Both the position numbers and the translations under genes were made by a program. From NCBI GenBank assembly GCA_050084515.1, contig CM114272.1, forward strand, positions 3,162,001 through 3,226,000: 64,000 bases of DNA. The letters run 5' to 3'. The notes under the pieces are model-generated. The model had not been told where the DNA came from. It did no database searches and saw only the letters and a list, made by a program, of their open reading frames with translations. This document shows positions 53,838 to 64,000 of the stretch, piece after piece. Source of the DNA: Blasia pusilla (taxonomy: Eukaryota > Marchantiophyta > Marchantiopsida > Blasiales). Position 1 is the stretch's first letter. The number at the start of each line of letters is the position of its first letter.

Positions 53838-54410
53838 CTAAGGAGACTCGGATTCCTCGATCTGGAACTCGCCGACAACCTTGTATGTGTCTCCTCTTTC
53901 GAGTCGCTCGTACTTCACACTACCGCGAGCACGCGCTAGTCCTTCAGTTCCACCGATGATGGCGAGCTCCTGACTCCTCTTTTCCTGATCACGACCTTTA
54001 TTCCACACACCACGGAGGTGGAGCTGGGCATTGGAAAATCTCTTGTCCTCGTTGACTTCCACGTCCTCGAAGTAGATGGTTGAAATCTTCTCAACCTGAT
54101 TGTTGTTGATGTAAAAGTAGAGACCACTGACTTCGGCGAGACGCTCGGAGTTGGGATGATTGTTTTTGGTTGCCTTGTTTGAGTACACGACTCCCCTGCC
54201 CTTGTTGTTGTTGCGACTGTCACCAGAGAACATGCTTAGGCCTACGTTTCTGTCGCTGGACCTGGGTCCGAAGACTTCCAACTCGTTGGAGCTGGAGTCA
54301 TGCTCGTAGATCTCGAACCGGACGGTCTGGGCTCTGTCAGCTTGTACGAGGCACACGCTGGCCAGCAGCACGCAGCCCACAAAAGTCAAGAGCATGGCAC
54401 CTCGGCCCAT
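53838..54410 (-). CDS. DIR6, dirigent-like secreted protein, most diverged member
   Basis: The 190-residue protein starts MGRGAMLLTFVGCVLLASVC, with a signal peptide ending near VQA|D. It retains GVVYSNKATKNNH, LYFYINNNQVEKISTIYFED, FSNAQLHLRGVWN and ELAIIGGTEGLARARGSV (about 146-163), but differs throughout from the others and has a longer first loop (RNVGLSMFSGDSRNNN). An ATG five codons upstream (54425, MNSLI) is possible; I prefer 54410 because every paralogue starts M-x-R-G. Its dirigent fold and secretion are well supported by sequence, but its biochemical role is unknown. Confidence 0.86.
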   Translation of the reverse strand: MGRGAMLLTFVGCVLLASVCLVQADRAQTVRFEIYEHDSSSNELEVFGPRSSDRNVGLSMFSGDSRNNNKGRGVVYSNKATKNNHPNSERLAEVSGLYFYINNNQVEKISTIYFEDVEVNEDKRFSNAQLHLRGVWNKGRDQEKRSQELAIIGGTEGLARARGSVKYERLERGDTYKVVGEFQIEESESP

Positions 54411-54441
54411 GATTAAAGAATTCAAAACCAGATTTTAGATC

Positions 54442-54614
54442 CTGCAAGACAGCACGAGCGATTGTCAGGATGACACTTCGATTGCAACAAGATAATCACC
54501 ATCAGAAGAAAAGGTAGCAACAAGAAGAGAGCGCTCACTTATTCCTGATCGTTACAATTCTTCAAAACTCTGGCTGATTTGCTGTAATGCTACTCATCTC
54601 GAAGGCTATTTATA
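54442..54614 (-). promoter_or_regulatory. DIR6 promoter and 5' UTR intron
   Basis: On the minus strand the TATA box is at 54607-54614, the donor AATAA|GTGAGCG has GT at 54537-54538, and the acceptor CTTGCAG|GATC lies at 54442. The intron is only about 97 bases, the shortest in the family here. Confidence 0.6.
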
Positions 54615-54619
54615 CCAAA

Positions 54620-57000
54620 TATTACTGGGTTGAAGGATATTCCATAGCTCAGACTTTTCCGTGCAAGTAACTTTAAGACAATCCTCGCAGATCGCGTCGA
54701 GCCATTGGTGAAGGGCGGAATCTAACCGCTCCCAAGAGACGCTGCACTCGTGACAATGTATCTGGACTATATTGTGCTCTGAAGGGTGAGAAGGCCGAGG
54801 CATACATGCACCTACACTAAGGCAGCGTGATATATGCGTGTTATACTTCCGTCCAGAAAAATAGAGAACGCCTTGGAGTCGGTATTCTGTTTTCTTCGCC
54901 CACTCTATAATCTGAATGAACTTACCGAAATCTTTGTCTGGTACTTTCCTTTTCAGGATACCGATAACCACGGGGATCGAATATTCCAACTGAATATGAG
55001 CTCTGCAGGTTTGGCCCATATAGATTCGAGCCTTTTCATTTAGAGTCTAATACTCTGCTGCCTTCATATTCTAAACATAGGAAAAGGCAGTTCATCTTTA
55101 CGAAATTTCTTGAGGTTTCTCCGTGATTAATAATACCACCTTGGGCGGGACTGTCGTCCTAATCTTCTTAGTGTACATGGGTCAAAGGTGGGAAGTTCGA
55201 GCTTGAAATATGAAGAAGGGGAAAAAATTGACATGCTTGAGCCCAATTTTTTCCCACCCGCCTGGCACTTCAATTATCCTGTTGCGTGATAGTCAAAGTA
55301 ACCGATAGAAGCTTGGACAACTGTCTCCAGTATTGCTCTTTTTGGTGAATGAAATCGATTCGGAAATAAATTCCTAGAGCATTTTCAGTCTTATATACCG
55401 CCCAGCTCTACGGATAACATGGAGTCCTCATTTCTAGTGTCGGCCTCTTCCGTCTTGTATACATCTCGAAGCCCAAAAGCGTAAAGGTTAAAGCCCATTG
55501 AAACGCTTTTGAGGTATCTTTACTTGAAGGCTACAACTATATGCAGTGTGGATTACTTCTCTACATTACAGTCCAATTAATGTCAAGCCATGAATATTCG
55601 AGCGATTTCAAATAGTTTCATACCGTCCAATCATGACTGGTGACCATTTCTTCTGCTCAAATCTAAACTCGAAGTTTCCACTTAACTATCCCTGAAACCT
55701 GCAACACGTTTACAACTGAAAAAAGCACATGTGTTTCTCCGACAGCATGGGGCAGCGGTGCCCTGAGTAGTGCTCGATTCGGCTGATCGGAGAGACTTGG
55801 CCATGGAAATCACGTGAACATATAAGACAGTTCTTGCTGATCGTACAGGTACGAGCGCGTCGAGCAGATTCGACACCTCAGGACATAGGTATTTGCCACG
55901 CACAGTGGTATAGTGTATGTGGACTACAGTCCTAGGTTTGTACTAGAATCGACTCACGTTGGCCCATGCTGTCCGGCAGGCATGTGCAGTCCAACGACGT
56001 GAACTTTGTATTCCATTTAAAATTGGATGGTCTTTGGATCCGTACGTGGCTGAAAATTTTCGACGACTACTACTTCCCCCAAACCAACATGTGTCCAAAT
56101 CAAAATCCGTGTCATTGAAACATACTGCGAAGATTGTGTAAGAATTGACTAGGCCCATGCTGCCTGGGCACGGATGCATAATCAAACGACGTGAACATTG
56201 TACTTCATTTAAAATGAGGATTTTTGCGGGCTCCATCTGATTCCCACGCGGTAGAATTTTTTTCCCGTTTATACGATTACTACAACTCCACTTAACATAG
56301 GTTGTTCTGATTCATCCTCAGCCGGGACTTCAGCGAGTGTCCTACCAACTTGCGCGAGCTATGTTTTTCGCTGGAACTTATTATAGGCCTCAAATGATTT
56401 AAATCTGTTTCCTAGGAAGAACCTGATCGACAACGATAACGGTAGCCTGAATATGGTGTATGTGGCGAAAGTGAACCGATCCCGAGGTTTGTTTTCATTA
56501 GTCAGAGGCTCTCAGCCTTCTAAGGCATCCTTACTAAACGAAATTAAAATTTACGAATACGTAACTTTTTGCACTTCTCGACTCTTTCCCTTCTTCACAT
56601 GTTTATTTCTTTTCCGCGCCTGATAAGTGAAAGGAATGGATACCAATGACGTTTATACCGATTTGTACGAATGACATTCCCCTAATCACGGTGGTACATT
56701 TATCGGTTAATGTCTAAAAGTGAAAAGGTCCGCTACTCACAAAACCTCTGATAATTCAGTAAGAAATACGACATGATTTGTCGTTTACGCGAATAAGCGG
56801 AAAACGTTCTTACTCCACAAAACTTAACTTTCACCACTAGCAACTGTCCTAAAATAAGAAGTGTGAATTTGGCGGTGTCGGAAGAAAAGTGTTTCGTTTG
56901 CGGGGCAGTTGAGTTGTACTTATTGGAAGACGATGGCTGACTAGTTGATGTCTCGTGTTCTGCATCCGCGACAGGATCCTTTGAAGCGAACAACTAAGTC
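54620..57000. other. Intergenic region with a 190-bp tandem duplication
   Basis: No supported gene. Bases 55950-56135 and 56145-56300 are diverged copies (GGCCCATGCTG, ACGACGTGAAC...TTTGTATTCCATTTAAAAT, and GACGACTACTAC versus ACGATTACTAC). Minus ORF 55943-56236 covers both copies and is probably not coding. Other frames (54606-55019 minus, 56733-56993 minus) have no recognisable domains. Confidence 0.5.
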
Positions 57001-57007
57001 AGAGTTC

Positions 57008-57065
57008 AATGTCGCCGAATATTACTAAACGCCAAAATCAGGAGACAAAATTGAAATTTTCGGCA
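57008..57065 (-). repeat. 3' LTR remnant
   Basis: TGTCGCCGAATATTACTAAA and the next 40 bases match the LTR start at 59784. Beyond that the sequence turns into unrelated AT-rich DNA. Confidence 0.7.
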
Positions 57066-57424
57066 GTAACTAATGTAATACTATTATGAAATAAGTAACT
57101 AATGTAGTAGTCTATGTTATACTTAATTTAATAATACTTGAATTTTATTATTATTTTAAGAAAATTACATTTGATTATCCAAAATAGTATTTTCTCTTTT
57201 TTAACATATAATTTTTTTACGAAAACAATTCAAAACTTTTCTAACATCTAATATGTTGTTCTCAAGTAGAAGTGAGAAGATTATTATGTCATGGAAGTAT
57301 ATTATCACACATTTATCTAACAAATCTACGAAGATCTTGTTCATTCACGTACAAAAAGTAGGAATTAGTCCAAAAAGGTAGAACAACATGTTGAACCATA
57401 GCGTGTACAAATATCTTCTTAAAT

Positions 57425-57799
57425 TCATCCCCTTTCAGTTATTCTAATTTGATGATAACTTGATCTTAAATCTAACTTAGTGAAGAACCTTCCTTTCGCT
57501 AATCTATTCATAGTTTCATCCATAAGGGGTAATGGATATCGATTCTTCACAGTAATCTTATTTAATGTTCGATAATCTCCATACATTCTAATACTACCAT
57601 CTTTTTTAACTACAAATAGTATTGGTGTTGCATAAGCTGATATACTAGGTCGGATATGCTCTTTTTTTAGAAGCTCAGTTAATTGATCTTTAAGTTCCTC
57701 TAACTCAACATATGTCAATCTTCGACCATGACCCCTATTAGGGATGTCCGAACCAGGTATAAGATCAATTTTATGATCTAAAGATCTTCTATGAGACAA
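57425..57799 (-). pseudogene. Partial reverse transcriptase
   Basis: The motifs are SAYATPILFVVKKDGSIRMY, GDYRTLNKITVKNRYPLP and FFTKLDLRSSYHQIRI (first catalytic Asp region). The domain ends right after this, before the YxDD box, so it has no active site. The order and wording are typical of plant Ty3/gypsy RT (Y at RMYGDYR replaces the usual C). Confidence 0.85.
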
Positions 57800-57907
57800 T
57801 TATGATGGAAGTTCATTTGGCATAATATCTTTATATTCGTCTAAGAGATCCGTCATCTCAACCTAGATAAGAGAATTATTAGGAGAATTAATTTCTTTTT
57901 CTTTTTC

Positions 57908-58484
57908 TCAGTTAGCTACCAAAATCATCCATGCTTCTTCCTCATATTTTAAAGTTCTATTAAATTGACAAGGGATAAAAATCTCACAACCTAGTCTTGC
58001 TGTGCTATATTGGATGGCTAAGGATCTTACTTTTTCACTAGTCTCTAATGTTGTAGAGAGGGGAACAATGTCCCATTCCCCATATTGATCATAAAGAGCC
58101 AAATTCCCTTTGTCTGTGTTTAGAATAGCTTTAGAACTTTTTAACCATTCCCAATAGAGAATTCCAGAAATTGATTGGGGAAGATCTAGGATCAAGAAAT
58201 CAGATTTCTTATCAGTTTTACCAATTTGTATTGGTATAAACATTAACTTCTTATCCCTTGGCAAATCTAACAACCAAAGGCTGCACTATTTTAGTTATTG
58301 CAATACCAAAATCCTTCATCATACTAAAATTTATAGCATTTATATTTGCACTTGTATCAATTAAGAATGCAAGAGTTTGACTTTTAATCTTTATTTTCAC
58401 CCAAGGCAAACATTTATGTACAGAAGTTGGGTTATAAACCTTACTAGTTGGTGGAGTAGAAAAGTTATGATGAACACCTTGCAA
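57908..58484 (-). pseudogene. Degenerate retrotransposon protease region
   Basis: ALFLIDTSANINAIN-like reading (TLAFLIDTSANINAINFSMM near 58340-58390) corresponds to the DTGA/DSGA active-site strand, with Ser-Ala where Gly-Ala is expected. A frameshift near 58260 separates it from the second half (LILDLPQSISGILYWEWLK). Confidence 0.65.
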
Positions 58485-58589
58485 AGAATTATCAATCGGC
58501 TCCCATTCACCTTCCTCATCAAATTAATCTCTTTTATCCCCTTCTTCCTTTTTATGCTCCGAAGTATAATGTATGGTAGGGTTCATACA

Positions 58590-58660
58590 ATCTTTGGCAA
58601 AATGCCCGGGTTGATTATAACGAAAACATCTTCGTTATCAAAGAAGGGTGTAAAACTAGT
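58590..58660 (-). pseudogene. Gag zinc knuckle remnant
   Basis: The minus strand reads CFRYNQPGHFAKDC at about 58597-58640. This is CX2CX4HX4C with Tyr replacing the second Cys. Confidence 0.65.
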
Positions 58661-59149
58661 ATCTCGACCAACTCCAGAAGTGGAAGGGACCTTAGAACCA
58701 GATTGGGTTTGGTTAGGTGTTGATTTTCCAATCATACCCCTACTCACACTTTAGTGGAGGGATGTATCTAGCCAACTGATGAAATTCCAGATGTACCTCT
58801 AAAATGAAAAGAACTTATTCCTCTCGACATGAAACTCATTTGAGATCCTCTTCCTCTCTGAAATCTGCCCCTAAAACCAGGGTACATACTTCCTTTTCCA
58901 ACTACATTTTGCCCTCGTCGCTTAGTGCTAAGCATTGGGTTAGAATAATGTCCTTCTACATTGCGAGCACATTCCACATTTTCTAACTTCTTGTAAACAT
59001 CTTCTAATGTAATTTCTTCACCACACTCTTCGACCTTAATAGCATAATAGCTTTGAAGCCCTCCAACAAATGGGTAACGCTTCTTCTCTAAATTAGTAAC
59101 CCCTGCTAATATAGCTAAGTGTTTAACTAAAAAATATACTCTCTTATAT

Positions 59150-59460
59150 TTACTGTAGAGATTCTAAAGCCTTACGACGCATCACGTATTCATAAGCATG
59201 AACTAATCGAGTACGAATCAAACTCTTGAGTTGATCCCAAGAATTTATCATAGGCTCTCCTTTAGCCTCTTTCTCACGCTGGACAGCCATCAACCAACGT
59301 CTAGCTATATCTCCCAACCGACTACATGCATATGAAAACCACCCCTGTTTTTCAAAGCATTGTAAATACATAGATATAGCTAATTCCCAACTCTCAAATT
59401 GGTTGAGATCTCTCTCCCCATTATACATGGGAGGCTTAGTAGGTTTAGGCCATCGAATCC
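59150..59460 (-). pseudogene. Gag (retrotransposon capsid) fragment
   Basis: MYNGERDLNQFESWELAISM, then GDIARRWLMAVQREKEAKG and SWDQLKSLIRTRLVHAYEYV match the Retrotrans_gag pattern of plant Ty3/gypsy elements (W...A..YL, A..WW, W..F...). It is open for 92 codons, with stops on both sides. Confidence 0.7.
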
Positions 59461-59765
59461 TTCTCCGTGGTTGGATTTTCGGAAGAACAAGTGAGACTTG
59501 AACTACGGGACCTTGAGAAGACGAAGCTTCTGTGCCTCAATCATAGAAACTCTATCCTCAGCTACATGTACTAATGGCACACCAATTTGACTTCCATTGT
59601 CTTGAAGAGCTTGGCGGAGCTCTTCAAGCTCTCTCTCATGATCTCTCAACCTAGCTTCTAACTCTAGTCTCGTAGCTTCAGATGCAACAAACTATTGCTC
59701 CATTCTTCTCAGATGATTTATACACAATAATTCACTCTCAAACCACACAAGGCACCTGATCTAAC

Positions 59766-59783
59766 CAACTCTAATACCAAATG
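59766..59783 (-). other. Primer-binding site
   Basis: On the minus strand TTGGTATTAGAGTTGG directly follows the LTR end. It matches the usual initiator-methionine tRNA site (TGGTATCAGAGC) with one change in the core. Confidence 0.65.
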
Positions 59784-60835
59784 TTGCGGAAAATATTACT
59801 AAACGCCAAAATCAGGTGACCACTATTGACAAAATTAAAACTTTTGGCAATAAAGCACTTTTCCACGTACCACTCACCACTCAAATCACTTTCAACTATA
59901 AATCTGAACTCTGAGATACAAAATTCAGGGCTTAGTTCTCCTTAACAAGAAGACCACTCTGTCTGATCATAAAAACTCAAGATCCAAGGCTTTAGAACCC
60001 AGCTATCAAACCCGTATGGCAGTCTACAAGCTTCAAAGACTGCTTACTTTCTCTCTTCTTCCAATCCTAACAACAATTACTATGAAAACTGAATGAGGCA
60101 CTGATCTTATCTCCTCAAGTCTCCAGATTCTCCAAGATGTCAGAAATTTCTCTCTTCAATCTCCTACTTGACCTCTCTTGATTGCACACACCTTCAATCA
60201 ACAATCAATTGTTTTACAGCACCCCCGCGCACTTAATCTGCCTTTCTGAGAGCTGTAGAAACGATCTTGAGGTGATTCAAATTCTGAAAAAACTCCTGCC
60301 TTCACAGATTTCCAATGGCGTCTTAATCTCCTTGCGTTCCCAAATATAACTCTCACAAAGATTTAATACGTCATCTCCAACTTTCTGCAGCAGATTTCTA
60401 ACCCCCCTTCACTTGACAGCTTCTCTCGTGCTCTCTGTTTCTGATCGCGCTCTCAAAACTTATTTCGTGAAAAGCCCTTCTTGATGGCTTTCCAATGCGT
60501 CCTTGATATCTCCATATGACATGCGTCCTTGATATCTCCATATGACATGTGTCCTTGATATCTCCATATGACTTGCATTTGCTCCTCCAAAACGCGTTTT
60601 AGTCTTCTCTAATTTATCCTTCCATCTATGATTTGGACTCTTTTTGAATGGTAGAAACTTTTTCCTTCCTATCTTTTTTCCTTTTTAATTTAAGAAATTT
60701 TATTCTTATTTTAAATATATCCTTAATACTTATTCTTGGTTAACCCTTATAATTTCTTTATGGGTTTTATACTTCTAAAACTCCAAATCTTAGATGATAA
60801 AATTAAATCCGTACACGTTAAGCCCTGTGTGACGG
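59784..60835 (-). repeat. 5' LTR of the truncated element
   Basis: On the plus strand it begins TGTTGCGGAAAATATTAC. The outer limit is unclear, somewhere near 60820-60835. It contains a 26-bp tandem repeat (TGCGTCCTTGATATCTCCAT unit, three copies at 60496-60575). Confidence 0.6.
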
Positions 60836-60839
60836 AATA

Positions 60840-63660
60840 GTCGTGGCAATTAGAGTATCACCGAATAGTCGTCGCACTTGCAAATCGCACCCTGGAGCAG
60901 ATAGATACCAGACGCGACAAAGAGCAGATAGCTTACACGACAAAGATGTGGTCAATGCTTCTTCACCATACACTTGTTACAACAAGGCTCCATGATCGGA
61001 CCTGGGTCTGGGAGAACCGGGGCTAGTTGAGCTACCCGTCCAGAATTTCGAGATTCGGTTTCTGATTTGCAGCTTCCGGGAGAAACTGCCCGGAAAATCC
61101 TTGTGTTGAAAATCCAGTTCATATTTTGAAAATACTGTTTCTATACGAGCAAAAACATTCGGTTTAGCATGGAAAACTCCCCGGACCCTGTGTCGTTCCA
61201 CATCCATAGCAACGACTTTTCAAGTTATCGAATGAAGCCAAGTAATGAGAAACAAAGATACTTGTAGATCGGAGGGTTTCACCAACAAACCTGTCCTTTT
61301 GCTTAGTTAGGCTACAATGGAAGCCTGCAACAACTCTAGGAAAGAAACGGGAGATTCGCCGTACGCGGTGCGCGGAGGCGACTGACGCACTGACAGAGGA
61401 TTGAGTCCTTGGATAAGTATCGCGGCCATGCATTGCATGTGCTCGGGTCCATTCGGGATAGCACGTAGCACAACCTTAACGCCCTGTCGTGTTCCGTATC
61501 ATGCCGAATGGACCCTCGTGTTCCGTGTTCCACATCATGCCGAGTGGACGCGCGCACCTAAAGACAGTTTCCACAATAATAGATTGCATGGGACGTGCAT
61601 GGGAGAAAGAAGCAAAGAACCATCTGCCGTTGTGGGTGCTTTATTACTAGGTAGGCAGATCTAATATAGTGTAGGGTTACGTTCAAATTTGGTGAAATTC
61701 AATTTCGTGCTCCAGTTTAAAAGCCCCGTGCTTTCGCTACTAACACTCACAGAAGACGTAGGAATTTCTCTTATTTTCCAAATGGAAAAAAAAACTCGAA
61801 ATTTTGTGTAGCTTTGTCAACAAATTGCCAAAAAAAAAAAGGAAGAAATCCTAATGCAATAATCTATCATTACTAGTGGCTTCATCTCAGTTTTACGAAA
61901 AGGGGTCCTACTGCTGAGTGAATGTATGAGTGGAAAAAGACCTGTTTGGAAGCTTCTCACTAGTCCGTTGTATCCATATTTAGGCTCGGACTCCCGCGTC
62001 TTTAGTACACCGGGTTTCTTGAGTACCAGTAAGCGATGGAGAGAATATACGACTCTGGAACTTCCGGATGTTGATGCTCGTCTACGTATTCAGGTGATAT
62101 TTTGTTTGCTTTCAGCTGTGCGCGAAAGGATGCGCTGGACCGGAGAGATAGAAAACCTGATTGGACTGCACGTGATGATCGGGTGCGCGCATACCACGCC
62201 ATCTTAGGTGTCCGATCGGGATCTAATAACGACAAAGCGGTAATACTGAACAGAATGGCCCAAGAGTATCCTCCGTGATTATGCATCCGTACACAATTTA
62301 ACCGAGAAAATTTACCTAGGGTGACATGGGCTACTTTTCGTGTAACAAATGAAGGCTGAGAGGAAAAACGGGATTTATTGATGTGTGGGTAATTAGAGAC
62401 TACACTTTATTTAAGAAGAACAAACGTCAACCAGGAGAAAATAAAAAAAGGAATGAATCAGATTGATTGTAAATTAAAATTCTATGATTTCTGAACACTA
62501 TTTACCGTCAAGATAAGATTGGGGAAAACGTAATCCTCCCTTACGCAAACTCTAAGGTCCTCTAACCATTACAGTGGAATTCCAAACCTATCCATGAAAG
62601 CTAGGTCTCTAAAGACGAACGAATACATGAATTGATAAGACCTTAAATACAAAGAACCGTCACCGCAGCAGCTCGAAATGTGAGTGATGTTTGAAAAAGT
62701 GATACGAAATTGTGCACGTTCATTCGCATTTACACAGCATTAAGATTGCTCCTTCTGCGTCCAGCTCTCGTACACAGAGATGAATACCCTATGCACGTCA
62801 GAATTTATAGTACTTCAAGCGCGCTAGTTTCGAGGAGAAGGAATCACGAGAGAGTGTCTAGTGGTCGGTTGCGGTCAATTTTGCTGTAAAAGAACTTTAT
62901 TATAAAAAAAACAAAGTAACAACATCCCAATGTGGGAAGAAGGTGGGAAGCAGGCTTAAAAGAAACGTAACGAGTGAAAGTACGCTCAATTGTGCTCAGA
63001 ACTACTTATTCACTCCAGATTGAGACGCTTGCCCAATAGCTCACAGGCCCTCGAGACCAAGTGATCAGTTGGCACTCGCATGGCTTTGTATGAGCTCACT
63101 CGCGGTGACCGAAACCCAGTGGGTGAATCATCTTCTTTTTTCCTCTCAAAACGATTCAATTCTCACAGCTGAGTACCGTTTGGCAGGTGAAGCATTAAAA
63201 CGGAGAGTTTTTTTGCATATTCTATGATTTCGGGGCTTCGACCACCCGTTGTAGGAGAGCGACTAGTCGAAGCCGCTCTTGATCAGTGAAATTTTCCATT
63301 GAATTTTTCTTCACTCTTACAAAACCCATATAACGACCGCAAGTCACTTCAAAACAACCTAAGCCCCCATATCCGACATGTCTTATCTCGTGAGCAGAGG
63401 TCATCTCCTATTTGTGGCGAGTACCGTCTGCAGCTTTTTAAGAGGATGCGTTCCAAACGCATCCGTGGCTTTATTGTAAAGGAGCTGAATATCTATCCGA
63501 TTCATCATAGATTCCCAGCATGGGCGGGATGCCTCGATGTGATTCTTTCTGAGCGTCTATTTTGAGCTATCCGATCTGCTCTAGTGAGTGCTTGACGCGT
63601 TCCAAAATAATTGTCTTTTTGGCTCCAGGTGTACAATTGTCCCCTACTCTTTAGTATTCG
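60840..63660. other. Intergenic region, no gene seen
   Basis: Minor repeats only: ACCGAATAGTCGTCGC-like phrases at 60835-60885, and a duplicated CATCATGCCGAGTGGAC/CGTATCATGCCGAATGGACC at 61494-61550. Plus ORF 61926-62207 and minus ORFs 60977-61433 carry no recognisable motif. Confidence 0.45.
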
Positions 63661-63681
63661 TAGGACGGTGGTTAGCTGCAT

Positions 63682-63952
63682 GATAAATAGCCCGCAAGAT
63701 CAGTTCCAATTAATCGTCTGGACAAGTGCTAGGACTACCTTCTCCATCATAAACTTCTTGAACAAGTGAGCGTTCTCTTCTCTTCTCATATGGCATTACT
63801 GAGTTCTCATTTCAAGCTTGGGAAGTAGCTTGTGCACCTGGTGTTCCGGATACATTCGCTTGATTAGATGATGAATGCGACTGTAAAGGTCACATTCAAC
63901 GTCCCATAAAGCAGGAAAGGTACTGACTTCGGATGATTGTGCATTCGTGCAG
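63682..63952 (+). promoter_or_regulatory. DIR7 promoter and 5' UTR intron
   Basis: A GATAAATAG box at 63682 stands in the TATA position. The donor AACAA|GTGAGCG has GT at 63766, and the acceptor TTCGTGCAG|GATC has AG at 63951-63952. The intron is 187 bases. The layout matches DIR5, which supports calling a gene here even though only four codons are visible. Confidence 0.6.
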
Positions 63953-63987
63953 GATCTTGGCTTAGGTTCTTCTTCGCAGCTATAAAC

Positions 63988-64000
63988 ATGGCCCGAAGTG
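63988..64000 (+). CDS. DIR7, start of a dirigent-like gene (cut by window end)
   Basis: The ATG at 63988 opens with Met-Ala-Arg-Ser, the family's typical MAR start. It lies 36 bases after the conserved TGCAG|GATC splice acceptor, as in DIR5. The rest lies beyond the window, so the call rests on the shared 5' architecture. Confidence 0.65.

Larger units (their letters stand above)
57008..60835 (-). mobile_element. Truncated Ty3/gypsy retrotransposon, minus strand
   Basis: Reading leftward: a 5' LTR (about 60835-59784), a primer-binding site, gag, a zinc knuckle, a protease, and a reverse transcriptase cut off after its first motifs. A 55-base LTR remnant follows at 57008-57065. The LTR end phrase AATATTACTAAACGCCAAAA recurs at 57018 and 59792, linking both ends. 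Integrase and most of RT are missing, and frames are broken, so the copy is dead. It is a different lineage from the DNMT element. Confidence 0.75.

Noticed and set aside
55943-56236. 97-codon minus-strand ORF as a gene
   Set aside because: It spans a diverged tandem duplication and encodes the same poorly conserved phrase twice with no family support.
1-64000. tRNA, rRNA or other structured RNA genes
   Set aside because: I looked for cloverleaf arms with GTTCGA-type loops and rRNA landmarks and saw none; hairpins present lack RNA-gene context.

Overview
The window looks like nuclear DNA of a land plant. I infer a bryophyte, possibly a liverwort, but cannot prove it. The evidence is GT-AG introns, TATA boxes, TTTAGGG-like telomeric motifs, LTR retrotransposons, and a dispersed family of secreted dirigent-like proteins. 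I saw no bacterial operons, rRNA or tRNA genes.

Host genes: seven dirigent-like genes (DIR1-DIR7, my labels) lie at about 2.1, 7.2, 12.6, 44.1, 47.8, 53.8 and 63.99 kb; the last is cut by the window end. Each encodes about 184-192 residues with a signal peptide and the family motif around IVGGT..LA.ARG. All share one architecture: TATA box, short untranslated exon, one intron in the 5' UTR ending TGCAG|GATC, then the ATG 20-40 bases into exon 2. DIR1 and DIR2 are nearly identical and are embedded in homologous flanks. Between the DIR genes lie diverged copies of a second block ('block U', about 3.8-5.2, 9.8-11.5, 46.3-46.7 and 49.5-50.7 kb) that holds only decayed, unidentified coding remnants.

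From about 13.5 to 43.5 kb the DNA is poor in host genes. It contains telomere-like repeats, an eight-copy array of roughly 207 bp, an unidentified short ORF, and a 21-kb nested transposon complex. The outer element (19.0-40.0 kb) is a decayed Ty3/gypsy-type retrotransposon in the order gag, protease, DNMT3-like cytosine methyltransferase, reverse transcriptase, RNase H, integrase, PHD-like finger. All seven in-frame stops that I could place read as C-to-T changes of CAG, CAA or CGA codons. Its ends have an A1...B1-A2-B2 arrangement instead of two simple LTRs.

The inner element (about 24.63-35.74 kb, 11 kb) is inserted inside the methyltransferase gene. It has purine-rich terminal inverted repeats and a rightward Mutator-like transposase with DDE and SWIM domains. 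It also carries a leftward multi-exon passenger gene with a coiled coil, a ParB-like fold and a methyltransferase-like domain. Some 25 copies of a palindrome (arms CAACCCGTCGG and CCGACGGGTTG) sit in its introns and intergenic spaces. This is the best candidate for an undescribed system: one transposon with its own putative DNA-modification gene and palindromic sites, nested in a retrotransposon that carries a different DNA methyltransferase.

A second, truncated Ty3/gypsy element lies on the minus strand at about 57.0-60.8 kb. Perfect or near-perfect hairpins are scattered through the whole window. Comparison of block U copies suggests that at least two arose by local inverted copying (template switching).
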